64,000 bases of DNA from NCBI RefSeq assembly GCF_921292975.1, contig NZ_CAKLCM010000002.1, positions 2,232,001-2,296,000 of the forward strand. Reading direction: 5' to 3'. The translations under genes and the position numbers were made by a program. The notes below the pieces were generated by a model. It was given only the letters and a program-made list of their open reading frames with translations. It had not been told where the DNA came from and made no database searches. Shown here piece by piece: positions 40,988 through 49,519 of the stretch; position 1 is the stretch's first letter, and every line of letters starts with the position of its first letter. This DNA comes from Vibrio hippocampi (GTDB lineage: Bacteria; Pseudomonadota; Gammaproteobacteria; Enterobacterales; Vibrionaceae).

Positions 40988-42154
40988 TTAATCACTACCA
41001 AAAAGGTCTCGAGTATAAACCTTATCGGCAACATCCTTAATCTCATCCACCATACGGTTAGAGACTATCACATCACAGGTCGCTTTAAATTCGTTAAGAT
41101 CTTTGATCACTTCAGAATGGAAAAATTCCGCTTCTTCAAGCACTGGCTCATACACAACAACCTCAATACCTTTGGCTTTAATGCGCTTCATGACCCCTTG
41201 GATACTTGAAGCACGGAAGTTGTCCGAACCGGATTTCATAATAAGACGATAGATACCCACGCGTTTTGGATTTTTGCTCACAATCGAGTCAGCAATAAAG
41301 TCCTTACGCGTGCGATTCGCTTCCACAATGGCACCAATAATTTCGTTCGGCACATCTTGATAGTTAGCGCGCAGTTGTTTGGTATCTTTTGGTAAGCAGT
41401 AACCGCCGTAGCCAAAAGACGGATTGTTGTAGTGATTCCCAATACGTGGGTCTAAACCGACACCTTCAATGATCTGACGCGAGTCTAAACCATGGGTCTC
41501 CGCATAGGTATCAAGTTCATTAAAATAAGACACGCGTAAAGCAAGATAGGTATTTGAGAATAGCTTCACCGCTTCTGCTTCAGTTGAATCAGTAAATAAC
41601 ACCGAGATATCTTGCTTAATTGCACCTTCCACTAATAGGTTAGCAAACACTTCTGCACGTGCGCTGCGCTCACCGACAATAATGCGTGACGGATGAAGAT
41701 TGTCGTACAGCGCTTTACCCTCGCGTAAAAATTCTGGCGAGAAGATAAGATTGTCACAAGCAAACTCTTGCTTAATACGCTCAGTGTAACCGACCGGAAC
41801 CGTTGATTTAATCACCATCACCGCATCAGGGTTAATCGACATAACATCTTTGATCACGGCTTCAACTGAGGATGTGTTGAAGTAGTTGGTTGCAGGATCA
41901 TAGTCGGTTGGCGTGGCGATAATGACATAATCTGCCCCTTGGTAGGCAAGTTGCTTATCCAGTGTTGCTTTGAAATTTAGAGACTTATTCGCCAGAAAGT
42001 CTGAGATTTCATCATCGACAATCGGAGATTGTTGATTATTCAGTAAATCAACTTTCTCTGCCACAATGTCGATCGCGACGACTTCATTGTGTTGCGCCAA
42101 CAACATTGCGTTAGACAGGCCAACATATCCGGTACCTGCGATTGCTATTTTCAT
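40988..42154 (-). CDS. ugd: UDP-glucose 6-dehydrogenase
   Basis: Oxidises UDP-glucose to UDP-glucuronate, a capsule and LPS precursor. The NAD loop [10 protein letters not shown] opens the protein. STVPVG, EFLREG and the catalytic cysteine in [11 protein letters not shown] follow. The ATG at 42154 (388 residues) has AAGG eight bases upstream. The in-frame ATG at 42160 is too close to it. It is on the same strand as the nonulosonate genes and divergent from galE. Confidence 0.95.
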   Translation of the reverse strand: MKIAIAGTGYVGLSNAMLLAQHNEVVAIDIVAEKVDLLNNQQSPIVDDEISDFLANKSLNFKATLDKQLAYQGADYVIIATPTDYDPATNYFNTSSVEAVIKDVMSINPDAVMVIKSTVPVGYTERIKQEFACDNLIFSPEFLREGKALYDNLHPSRIIVGERSARAEVFANLLVEGAIKQDISVLFTDSTEAEAVKLFSNTYLALRVSYFNELDTYAETHGLDSRQIIEGVGLDPRIGNHYNNPSFGYGGYCLPKDTKQLRANYQDVPNEIIGAIVEANRTRKDFIADSIVSKNPKRVGIYRLIMKSGSDNFRASSIQGVMKRIKAKGIEVVVYEPVLEEAEFFHSEVIKDLNEFKATCDVIVSNRMVDEIKDVADKVYTRDLFGSD

Positions 42155-42190
42155 TTTCATGACCTTGTAATTTGATAACTAAGCATGTAG

Positions 42191-42221
42191 CCAAGTTACC
42201 TCAAGATGCGAGGTAACTTGG
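42191..42221. repeat. CCCAAGTTACCTC inverted-repeat element, copy 3
   Basis: Perfect 12-bp inverted repeat CCAAGTTACCTC (42191-42202) / GAGGTAACTTGG (42210-42221) around AAGATGC. It is the most compact of the three copies in the window and lies between divergent ugd and galE. Confidence 0.82.
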
Positions 42222-42426
42222 GTATAAGTCTACAACATGCCTGTTTAGACGGGTAATCATACTATTGCATCATTAAAATCTAAACTATTGAATGGATATG
42301 AATGGGATTTGGCTCCAAGTCACTTACTAAAGTGTAATTTCCCAGTAACGATACAGACATCAATAGGTATATCTTTTACACTAGAATCATACAAATATAG
42401 AGTCATCAACGTTTAAGGTTAGGTCA

Positions 42427-43440
42427 ATGAATATTCTAGTAACCGGTGGAATGGGCTACATAGGTAGCCACACATGCATCCAGTTGATCCATGCTGGCAT
42501 GACACCCATTATTTTCGATAATTTAGACAACAGCAAGGCATCGGTGCTGCCACGAATTGAAAAGGTATGTGGTCAGCAGCCGCAATTTATTCAGGGCGAC
42601 ATTCGTAACAAACAACGGCTGATTGAGGTGCTAAAACAGCACGATATCGATGCCGTCATTCACTTTGCGGGTCTAAAAGCGGTCGGCGAATCAGTGCAGA
42701 AACCGCTCGAATACTACGACAATAACGTTAATGGTACCTTGGTGCTGGTTGATGCGATGCGTGAGTGTGGCGTGAAAAGCTTAGTGTTTAGCTCTTCAGC
42801 AACGGTATATGGCGATCCGGCTTCAGTGCCCATCACAGAGTCTTTCCCAACGAGCGCCACCAACCCATACGGACGCAGTAAGTTGATGGTCGAAGAGTGC
42901 CTGACCGACTTCCAAGCTGCGAATCCAGAGTGGAGCATTACCTTACTGCGTTACTTCAATCCGGTTGGCTCACACCCAAGCGGCGAATTAGGTGAAGATC
43001 CACAGGGTATTCCGAATAACTTGATGCCTTTTGTTTCTCAAGTGGCGGTCGGTCGTCGAGAGTTTCTATCGGTATTTGGTAGCGATTACCCAACCAAAGA
43101 TGGCACTGGGGTTCGTGACTATATTCATGTGATGGATCTTGCTGACGGGCATATCGCTGCACTGCAAAAAGTGGGCAGCCAATCGGGTTTGCATGTCTAC
43201 AACTTAGGGACGGGTAACGGCTCGAGTGTATTAGAAATGGTGGCTGCATTTGAACAAGCCAGTGGTCAACCCGTACCTTACCAGTTGGTGGAACGTCGTC
43301 CGGGCGACATCGCTGAGTGCTGGGCAGATCCTAGCAAAGCGGAGAAAGAGTTAGGCTGGGTAGCCACTAAAACACTGGAAGACATGACACAAGATACTTG
43401 GCGCTGGCAGTCTGGGAACCCTAACGGCTATCCGGAATAG
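42427..43440 (+). CDS. galE: UDP-glucose 4-epimerase
   Basis: Interconverts UDP-glucose and UDP-galactose. It is a short-chain dehydrogenase with the NAD loop TGGMGYIGSH (residues 6-15), the catalytic serine region SSSATVYG and the Y-x3-K motif in NPYGRSK. The 337 residues match E. coli GalE. It is monocistronic, not beside other gal genes, and sits with ugd among surface-polysaccharide genes, so it likely serves glycan supply. Confidence 0.95.
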   Translation: MNILVTGGMGYIGSHTCIQLIHAGMTPIIFDNLDNSKASVLPRIEKVCGQQPQFIQGDIRNKQRLIEVLKQHDIDAVIHFAGLKAVGESVQKPLEYYDNNVNGTLVLVDAMRECGVKSLVFSSSATVYGDPASVPITESFPTSATNPYGRSKLMVEECLTDFQAANPEWSITLLRYFNPVGSHPSGELGEDPQGIPNNLMPFVSQVAVGRREFLSVFGSDYPTKDGTGVRDYIHVMDLADGHIAALQKVGSQSGLHVYNLGTGNGSSVLEMVAAFEQASGQPVPYQLVERRPGDIAECWADPSKAEKELGWVATKTLEDMTQDTWRWQSGNPNGYPE

Positions 43441-43486
43441 GTCGTTGTAACACGGTAAGCATCAGACTCATTGTTTCAGAAAAATA

Positions 43487-43522
43487 AAAGGCTCAGCGAC
43501 ATTCAATGTCCTGAGCCTTTAT
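43487..43522. terminator. Bidirectional terminator between galE and cysN
   Basis: AAAGGCTCAG (43487-43496) pairs with CTGAGCCTTT (43511-43520), with an inner GACATT/AATGTC step. It is located between convergent galE and cysN. Confidence 0.85.
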
Positions 43523-43543
43523 CGATATTATCACTCTAACAGC

Positions 43544-44953
43544 TTAAATCTCCGCACAATCCCATTCTGGATAGTGCTTACGGATATAGGCGTTCAGCTC
43601 TTTATCTGCTTGCGAGTAAATTCTGCCTTCTTCCTCGCTACCCGTTGCAATCTTGTTCACCATACCCGCGCCGACAGTCACATTGCTATGGCGATCAATG
43701 ACAACAAACGCACCGGTTTGTGGCAATTCGCGATACACATCAACAGCCACTTTATCGGTGAGCGAAATACTAGACAAAGCAATCTCATTCAGTTCCAGGC
43801 TCTCACTGCCCTCTGCGTGTTGCTGCAAGGTATTCACGTCCACCTTATGAGCAATGTCAGATACCTTACCAGTACACGATTTAGTCGCGAACTTGAAGAT
43901 ATACTCTTTGTGAGTGCGCATTGGATTTTCATCCATCCACACTATATGCGCATCCACTTTGTTGGTCACCGCAGGCTCATGACCTGACAACACCAACATA
44001 TCACCGCGAGAGACGTCAATTTCATCTTCCAAGGTCAGTGTGATGGCTTGACCTGGATAAGCGGTATCAAGTTCACCATCATGCGTATAAATCGCCTTAA
44101 CACGCGATGCTTTACCTGACGGAAGTGCGGTCACTTCGTCACCGACTTGTACCACACCAGACGCTAGCGTGCCGCAGAATCCGCGGAAGTCTAAGTTTGG
44201 ACGATTCACATACTGAACCGGGAAGCGCATACGCTTAAGATCTTTATCTTGACCAATCTTCACCGTCTCAAGCAACTTCATGAGTGTCGCCCCAGGATAC
44301 CAACCCATATTCTCGCTTGGGGTAACAACGTTATCCCCTTTTAGCGCTGAGATAGGCACAAAGCGAATATCATCGATATTGAAGTTCTTCGCCATCTCGC
44401 GATAGTCAGATTTGATTTTTTGGTAAACATCTTGGCTGTACTCCATCAAATCCATCTTGTTCACCGCAACAATGATGTGTTTGATACCCAACAAACTACA
44501 GATGTAGCTGTGACGCTTAGTTTGCGTCTGAATACCGTAACGAGCATCCACCATCACGATAGCAAGATCGCAAGTCGATGCGCCCGTCACCATATTACGA
44601 GTGTACTGCTCATGCCCAGGAGTGTCGGCGATGATAAACTTTCTCTTATCGGTAGAGAAATAACGATAGGCAACATCAATGGTAATGCCCTGTTCGCGCT
44701 CCGATTGCAGACCATCCACTAGCAGTGCAAGATCAAAAGCTTCATCAGTGGTATTAAACTTCTGCGAATCTTTTTCAATTGCCGCCATCTGATCTTCGTA
44801 GATCAGTTTGCTATCAAACAGCAGGCGACCAATCAAGGTGGACTTACCATCATCAACGTTACCGCAGGTCAGGAAACGCAGCAGATCTTTGTTTTCATGG
44901 ACTTTGAGATACGCTTCGATATCGGTAGCGATCAATTCAGAAGAGTGAGACAT
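43544..44953 (-). CDS. cysN: Sulfate adenylyltransferase subunit 1 (GTPase)
   Basis: Regulatory GTPase of ATP sulfurylase, which couples GTP hydrolysis to APS formation by CysD. It is EF-Tu-like: G1 GNVDDGKST, G3 DTPGHEQY and G4 NKMD are intact, with beta-barrel domains in the C-terminal half. It has 469 residues. A good Shine-Dalgarno (AAAGGA) is present. Unusually, it is separated from cysD by cysC and a DHH phosphoesterase gene. Confidence 0.97.
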   Translation of the reverse strand: MSHSSELIATDIEAYLKVHENKDLLRFLTCGNVDDGKSTLIGRLLFDSKLIYEDQMAAIEKDSQKFNTTDEAFDLALLVDGLQSEREQGITIDVAYRYFSTDKRKFIIADTPGHEQYTRNMVTGASTCDLAIVMVDARYGIQTQTKRHSYICSLLGIKHIIVAVNKMDLMEYSQDVYQKIKSDYREMAKNFNIDDIRFVPISALKGDNVVTPSENMGWYPGATLMKLLETVKIGQDKDLKRMRFPVQYVNRPNLDFRGFCGTLASGVVQVGDEVTALPSGKASRVKAIYTHDGELDTAYPGQAITLTLEDEIDVSRGDMLVLSGHEPAVTNKVDAHIVWMDENPMRTHKEYIFKFATKSCTGKVSDIAHKVDVNTLQQHAEGSESLELNEIALSSISLTDKVAVDVYRELPQTGAFVVIDRHSNVTVGAGMVNKIATGSEEEGRIYSQADKELNAYIRKHYPEWDCAEI

Positions 44954-44999
44954 GTCTATATCCTTTTAGTAAAAAATGATCTCGTCACTTTTTAAATGT

Positions 45000-45962
45000 T
45001 TATTGGTAGAAACGATTCAGTGCGTCAATAAAGTCCGCTTTGCTCGTAACAGGGAGTTGGTTAATCCCTGCTGCGGCTTTACGCCCACCTCCGGTTGGAA
45101 AAGCAGAGCAAATCTCATCTGCGCCAACGCGATTATTAAGGGGGGCTCTTACACTGACGGTATAGTCGTTTCCACTGCTGTTGAGTGTCAGTACGCCATG
45201 GGCTGTACTCGGAGCTAGGTTGGCTAATTCGTTGCCGAACACACCACTGATACGTCTTGCCCACGCTTCACAAGGCAACTCAAACACTCGGGCAATTGAG
45301 TTATCACTAATCGGCGTCAACTGTTCGACGTTGTGATAATCGGACGCATAGCCTTGCTTAAGAATGTAATATGGCGAGGCGAGATCCTCTCTCAGTGCCA
45401 ATGGACAAGGGTATTGCAGCAATTGGCGGTATAACTCAGCAGGCTCAATGTGCAGATCATCCAGTGAGGCACCATAGCCGTTGTAGTTGATCAGTGTGCC
45501 TAACTCTTTTAGGAACTCGGTATCTTGCTCTGATAACCCAATGTCATTGGCCAACGTTTCTGCACTTGCAAACAAGTTGTCACCAAAGGCAGCGGCAACC
45601 GCCCATTTAGCAAACTGTCCATTGAGTTTTTGGTTGATCAACAAACTGGTGCAAACTTCGGCATCCAAATTGATCAATGCTGTTAGCTTGTCTGAGGCCG
45701 GTATTTCACCCGCTCGATGGTGATCGCAATAGAAGACCTCAATATCTTTGTCCAGCAGCTGATTCAACGGTTCAAGATTCTTTTCCATTGAAATATCCAG
45801 AGCCGTCACTGAACTCACATCGCTGTTGTCCACTATCTTGCTTAGTAGCTTAATATCTCGCTTCACACCCGTTACCAACACAGACTCTTTAGGCTCAGCA
45901 AGGCGCATCTGAATCAATGCAATAATGCCATCGGCATCGCCGTTAAATAGATCGTAATGCAT
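45000..45962 (-). CDS. DHH-family phosphoesterase in the sulfate-activation operon
   Basis: Predicted metal-dependent phosphoesterase of 320 residues. DHH motifs are in order: F-N-G-D-A-D-G (Asp9, Asp11), A-L-D (Asp56), C-D-H-H (80-82), and a later G-D-N-L. A C-terminal glycine-rich segment TGGGRKAAAG resembles the DHHA1 domain. Members include oligoribonucleases and pAp phosphatases. Since pAp is the by-product of PAPS use, a pAp phosphatase role is a reasonable inference. It starts one base after the cysC stop, with a strong ribosome site, and cysN follows after 46 bases. The longer open frame upstream overlaps cysC and is not used. Confidence 0.82.
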   Translation of the reverse strand: MHYDLFNGDADGIIALIQMRLAEPKESVLVTGVKRDIKLLSKIVDNSDVSSVTALDISMEKNLEPLNQLLDKDIEVFYCDHHRAGEIPASDKLTALINLDAEVCTSLLINQKLNGQFAKWAVAAAFGDNLFASAETLANDIGLSEQDTEFLKELGTLINYNGYGASLDDLHIEPAELYRQLLQYPCPLALREDLASPYYILKQGYASDYHNVEQLTPISDNSIARVFELPCEAWARRISGVFGNELANLAPSTAHGVLTLNSSGNDYTVSVRAPLNNRVGADEICSAFPTGGGRKAAAGINQLPVTSKADFIDALNRFYQ

Positions 45963-45963
45963 A

Positions 45964-46608
45964 CTAACCCTCTCCCAAAGTGAGATAACCGAGTTCGGCC
46001 AGTTGTGCGACCACATATTCTGCACACTCTTCGACACTTTTATCCGCGGTTTGGACATGAATTTCCGGGTTCACCGGTGCTTCATAAGCAGAATCAATGC
46101 CAGTGAAGTTTTTAATTTCACCGGCGCGCGCCTTTTTATACAAACCTTTAGGGTCACGCTGCTCACATATCTCTATCGGTGTATCGATAAACACCTCAAG
46201 AAACTGCCCTGCCTCTAACAGATCGCGAGCTTGCTGGCGGTCGCTAATAAAGGGCGAAATAAAAGCCGACAGCACCAAGGTGCCAGAATCGACAAATAGC
46301 TTGGCAACTTCCCCAATGCGACGGATGTTCTCAACTCTGTCATCATCGCTAAAACCCAAGTCTTTATTAAGACCATGGCGAACATTATCACCATCAAGTA
46401 AATAGCTGTGTTTACCTAAGCTCAGCAGTTTGCTTTCGACCGCATTAGCCACGGTAGATTTTCCGGAACCACTAAGACCGGTAAACCAAAGCACGGCTGG
46501 CTGTTGCTGTTTAAGTTCAATGCGGTCTTGATGACTCACGGTGGTGTTATGCCAAACCACATCATCACTCACGGAGTCGTTTTGTTTACGCTCGTAAGGT
46601 GTGGTCAT
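45964..46608 (-). CDS. cysC: Adenylylsulfate kinase
   Basis: Phosphorylates APS to PAPS, the activated sulfate used for cysteine synthesis or sulfation. The P-loop GLSGSGKS is at residues 44-51. [11 protein letters not shown] and the [22 protein letters not shown] segment follow. The 214 residues match. Its ATG overlaps the last base of the cysD stop, and the next gene starts one base after its own stop, so the operon is tightly coupled. Confidence 0.97.
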   Translation of the reverse strand: MTTPYERKQNDSVSDDVVWHNTTVSHQDRIELKQQQPAVLWFTGLSGSGKSTVANAVESKLLSLGKHSYLLDGDNVRHGLNKDLGFSDDDRVENIRRIGEVAKLFVDSGTLVLSAFISPFISDRQQARDLLEAGQFLEVFIDTPIEICEQRDPKGLYKKARAGEIKNFTGIDSAYEAPVNPEIHVQTADKSVEECAEYVVAQLAELGYLTLGEG

Positions 46609-47522
46609 TAGAAATATCCTTCTCGCTTTTTCTTCTCCATCGAGCCAGAACTATCATGGTCAATCGCGCGACCTTGACGCTCAGAAGTCGTGGTGAGCAA
46701 CATCTCTTGAATCACTTCCGGTAGTGTAGTGGCTTGTGACTCAACCGCACCGGTCAGTGGATAACAGCCCAAGGTACGGAAACGCACCATTCTCTCTTCA
46801 ACCACTTCATCCTGTTGCAACTCCATGCGCTCATCGTCCACCATGATAAGCATACCGTCACGCTCTACCACTGGGCGCATTTCAGAAAGGTACAAACCTG
46901 GGATCTCAATGCTCTCAAGATAGATATATTGCCAAATATCCAACTCAGTCCAGTTGGATAGCGGGAAAACGCGGATACTTTCGCCCTTATTGACCTTACC
47001 GTTGTAAATATTCCAAAGCTCAGGACGCTGGTTTTTCGGATCCCAACGATGGTGTTCATCACGGAAAGAATAAACTCGCTCTTTGGCACGAGACTTCTCT
47101 TCATCACGACGTGCGCCACCAAAAGCCGCATCAAAGCCATGCTTGTCCAGCGCCTGTTTTAGACCTTGAGTCTTCATGATATCCGTATGTTTTGAACTGC
47201 CGTGAACAAATGGGTTAATGTTCATCGCCAAGCCTTCTGGGTTTTGATGCACAATAAGCTTCATGCCCACTTTTTCCGCCATCTGGTCACGGAACTGGAT
47301 CATCTCTTTAAACTTCCAAGTGGTGTCGACGTGCATCAGTGGGAAGGGCGGGACGCCCGGAGCAAATGCTTTTTTCGCTAGGTGCAGCATGACCGACGAG
47401 TCTTTACCTACAGAATAAAGCATAACTGGGTTATCAAACTCTGCTGCGACTTCGCGCATAATATGAATCGACTCAGCTTCCAACTGCTTTAGGTGAGTCA
47501 TACGTTCTGGAGAAATCTTCAT
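46608..47522 (-). CDS. cysD: Sulfate adenylyltransferase subunit 2
   Basis: Catalytic subunit of ATP sulfurylase, forming APS from sulfate and ATP. It belongs to the PAPS reductase-like ATP pyrophosphatase fold, with the PP-loop [14 protein letters not shown] at about residues 37-50. [15 protein letters not shown] and the [14 protein letters not shown] segment are characteristic. It has 304 residues. It lies 57 bases downstream of a transporter that probably supplies sulfate. Confidence 0.97.
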   Translation of the reverse strand: MKISPERMTHLKQLEAESIHIMREVAAEFDNPVMLYSVGKDSSVMLHLAKKAFAPGVPPFPLMHVDTTWKFKEMIQFRDQMAEKVGMKLIVHQNPEGLAMNINPFVHGSSKHTDIMKTQGLKQALDKHGFDAAFGGARRDEEKSRAKERVYSFRDEHHRWDPKNQRPELWNIYNGKVNKGESIRVFPLSNWTELDIWQYIYLESIEIPGLYLSEMRPVVERDGMLIMVDDERMELQQDEVVEERMVRFRTLGCYPLTGAVESQATTLPEVIQEMLLTTTSERQGRAIDHDSSGSMEKKKREGYF

Positions 47523-47579
47523 TCTCTGTTCCTGTATAAATATTTAAAGAGATAACATTGCCGTGTACTAACCCTGTTA

Positions 47580-49313
47580 CTACACGCCATAAATCAAGGT
47601 GATTGCAGAGACAACAAGAATGCCGTAAAGCAGCCCGATTGGCGCCCCTACTTTCACAAAGTCTATTATTTTATAACGACCGACGTTGTGTACCATTAAA
47701 TTAGTCTGATAACTGTACGGACTAATAAAGCTGGCACTTGCTCCAAATGCAACCGCTAAAATATAGCTATGCAGATTGCCATCCAAACCTATCGCTAAGC
47801 CATGAGCAATAGGAAAAATTAACGCGGCGGCGGCATTATTGGTGACTAATTCTGTTAACAACCAGGTTAACACATACACTATCACCAAACCGACAAAGGG
47901 CGTAAAGAACTCTTGGTTGTTACTTATGACGGTGTCCAATATCAATAAGGCGTTGGTATTAATCAAGGCTTGAGAAAGGAGCAGTGCCGAGGAGATGATC
48001 ACCCAAATCTGTATCGGTAAGCGTTGCAAAATCTCATTGGTAGTCAAACATCCCGTTAACAAAAGTACACCCAGCAACACCAGCATGCTTTGAAACAATG
48101 GAACCACTTCAAGTGCCGCCAACACAACCGCACCAAAAAAACCGAAGATTGATAACCCCTCTTTGCTACCTTGTAATTGGTGCTCGGTTTCTATGCCGCT
48201 GAGCATAAAAAAGTTTTTGTTTAGATTACGTCTCGCCTTAAAGTCCTCACCGACGGCAAGAATCAAATAGTCACCGGGGCTCAGCACCATCTCCCCTAAT
48301 TTCCCTGAAACCTGTTCTCCATCGCGCTTCATCGCCACCACGGCAGCATCAAAAAGTGCTCGAAAACCCGCTCTCTTAAGCGTTCTGCCCGAAAGCATAC
48401 TGCCGGGGCGGATAACCACCTCAATCAGGTTATCTAAAGGTAAGCCATTTTGATGAGCAAACAGATTGAGCCCATCAAACTGGTTCAGTAGCGTCACTTT
48501 TTTAATATCACCACTAAACATTAAGCGGTCGTCGGGTTTGATCACCTCTTGTGGGGAGACTGGAGAAATCAGTCGTCCTTCACGCAAAATCTCCACCAAA
48601 AACAGCGATTCTAAGTTTCTTAAGCCATTGGCTTCAATAGTACGACCGATCAAGTTCGATCCGCGCTCAACCTTAGCATCAAGAAAGTAACTCGCTGCAG
48701 ATAGAGAATCTTTCCCACGATTTGGCAATAAGCCTGACAATAAAAACAGTAACAAGCCACAACCCATCACAACAATAAGTCCGACTAAGGTAAAATCAAA
48801 AAACCTCAAACTGGGAAGATTGGCTTCCAATACCATGCTGTTGACGATCAAATTGGTTGAGGTCCCCACTAAGGTCAACGTACCACCGAGAATGGCCGCA
48901 TAAGAGAGCGGTAACAATAATCGACTCGCTGAATGGTGTGGGTTGTTACGGATCGGTGCGATCATGGTCGAGACCACCGCTGTATTATTCAAGATAGCGG
49001 ATGAAATCGCGGTCAGGCTAAATAAACGTAACCAAGTTAAGTGATAACTTGGCTTAATAATAAAATTAGCGATGCGCCTAAGCAGTTTGGTTTTTTCTAG
49101 TGCTAGAGAGCAAATCATTAGTAACATAAGAGTCAATAGCCCTTGATTGGCAAAGCTATTGATCACCTGACTGGTCGTCACTAGGTTAGTCAAATAAAGC
49201 ACCAGCAACAGCAAACCGAATACTCTTTCAGGTTTACTCTGATATTTGATTAACCCTACGATTGTGGCGATAAAAAGTGCGAGAACAATGTAAGGAGAAA
49301 AGGTGGCCAGCAT
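47580..49313 (-). CDS. SLC13/DASS-type transporter with RCK_C domains, probable sulfate importer
   Basis: Inner-membrane transporter of 577 residues with about ten or more helices in two blocks (about 1-205 and 390-577). Between them lie two TrkA-C (RCK_C)-like cytoplasmic domains (about 210-375). The pair of DASS motifs is visible as S-A-I-L-N-N-T-A-V-V and V-T-N-N-A-A-A-A, each preceding a conserved helix, with GTSTNLIV. Members import sulfate, citrate or dicarboxylates. The operon with cysDC favours sulfate. The ATG at 49313 is preferred to a TTG six codons upstream. Confidence 0.85.
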   Translation of the reverse strand: MLATFSPYIVLALFIATIVGLIKYQSKPERVFGLLLLVLYLTNLVTTSQVINSFANQGLLTLMLLMICSLALEKTKLLRRIANFIIKPSYHLTWLRLFSLTAISSAILNNTAVVSTMIAPIRNNPHHSASRLLLPLSYAAILGGTLTLVGTSTNLIVNSMVLEANLPSLRFFDFTLVGLIVVMGCGLLLFLLSGLLPNRGKDSLSAASYFLDAKVERGSNLIGRTIEANGLRNLESLFLVEILREGRLISPVSPQEVIKPDDRLMFSGDIKKVTLLNQFDGLNLFAHQNGLPLDNLIEVVIRPGSMLSGRTLKRAGFRALFDAAVVAMKRDGEQVSGKLGEMVLSPGDYLILAVGEDFKARRNLNKNFFMLSGIETEHQLQGSKEGLSIFGFFGAVVLAALEVVPLFQSMLVLLGVLLLTGCLTTNEILQRLPIQIWVIISSALLLSQALINTNALLILDTVISNNQEFFTPFVGLVIVYVLTWLLTELVTNNAAAALIFPIAHGLAIGLDGNLHSYILAVAFGASASFISPYSYQTNLMVHNVGRYKIIDFVKVGAPIGLLYGILVVSAITLIYGV

Positions 49314-49390
49314 AATCCGTTCTGTTATCAACTATAATCCTGTCATTTTGAATTGCATATCGTACTACAAAAAAAGAGCACTAAAACAAA

Positions 49391-49430
49391 CATATGGCAA
49401 TAAAGACAAATATATGGGAATAAAGGCTAA
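49391..49430. repeat. Imperfect 20-bp direct repeat upstream of the transporter gene
   Basis: CATATGGCAATAAAGACAAA and TATATGGGAATAAAGGCTAA are adjacent and agree at 16 of 20 positions. They sit 78 bases upstream of the cys-operon transporter, so they could be a regulator site such as CysB, but no consensus match is claimed. Confidence 0.4.
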
Positions 49431-49460
49431 ACTTTTCGACCGTTTTATCCCTAATACCTA

Positions 49461-49493
49461 AAAGGACAGGTCTCATGTTATTAGAAACCTGTC
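49461..49493 (-). terminator. Possible yjbEFGH terminator
   Basis: A 7-bp stem GACAGGT/ACCTGTC with a 15-base loop. On the minus strand a CCTTTTA run follows. It is 27 bases after the yjbH-like stop. Confidence 0.45.
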
Positions 49494-49519
49494 GCTTGAT
49501 TTGCGAGCAAGGAACAAGG

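Noticed and set aside
45963..46058. 32-codon upstream extension of the DHH protein
   Set aside because: It lies inside cysC; the ATG at 45962 has a strong ribosome site (GGGAGAGG) and starts right at the DHH domain.
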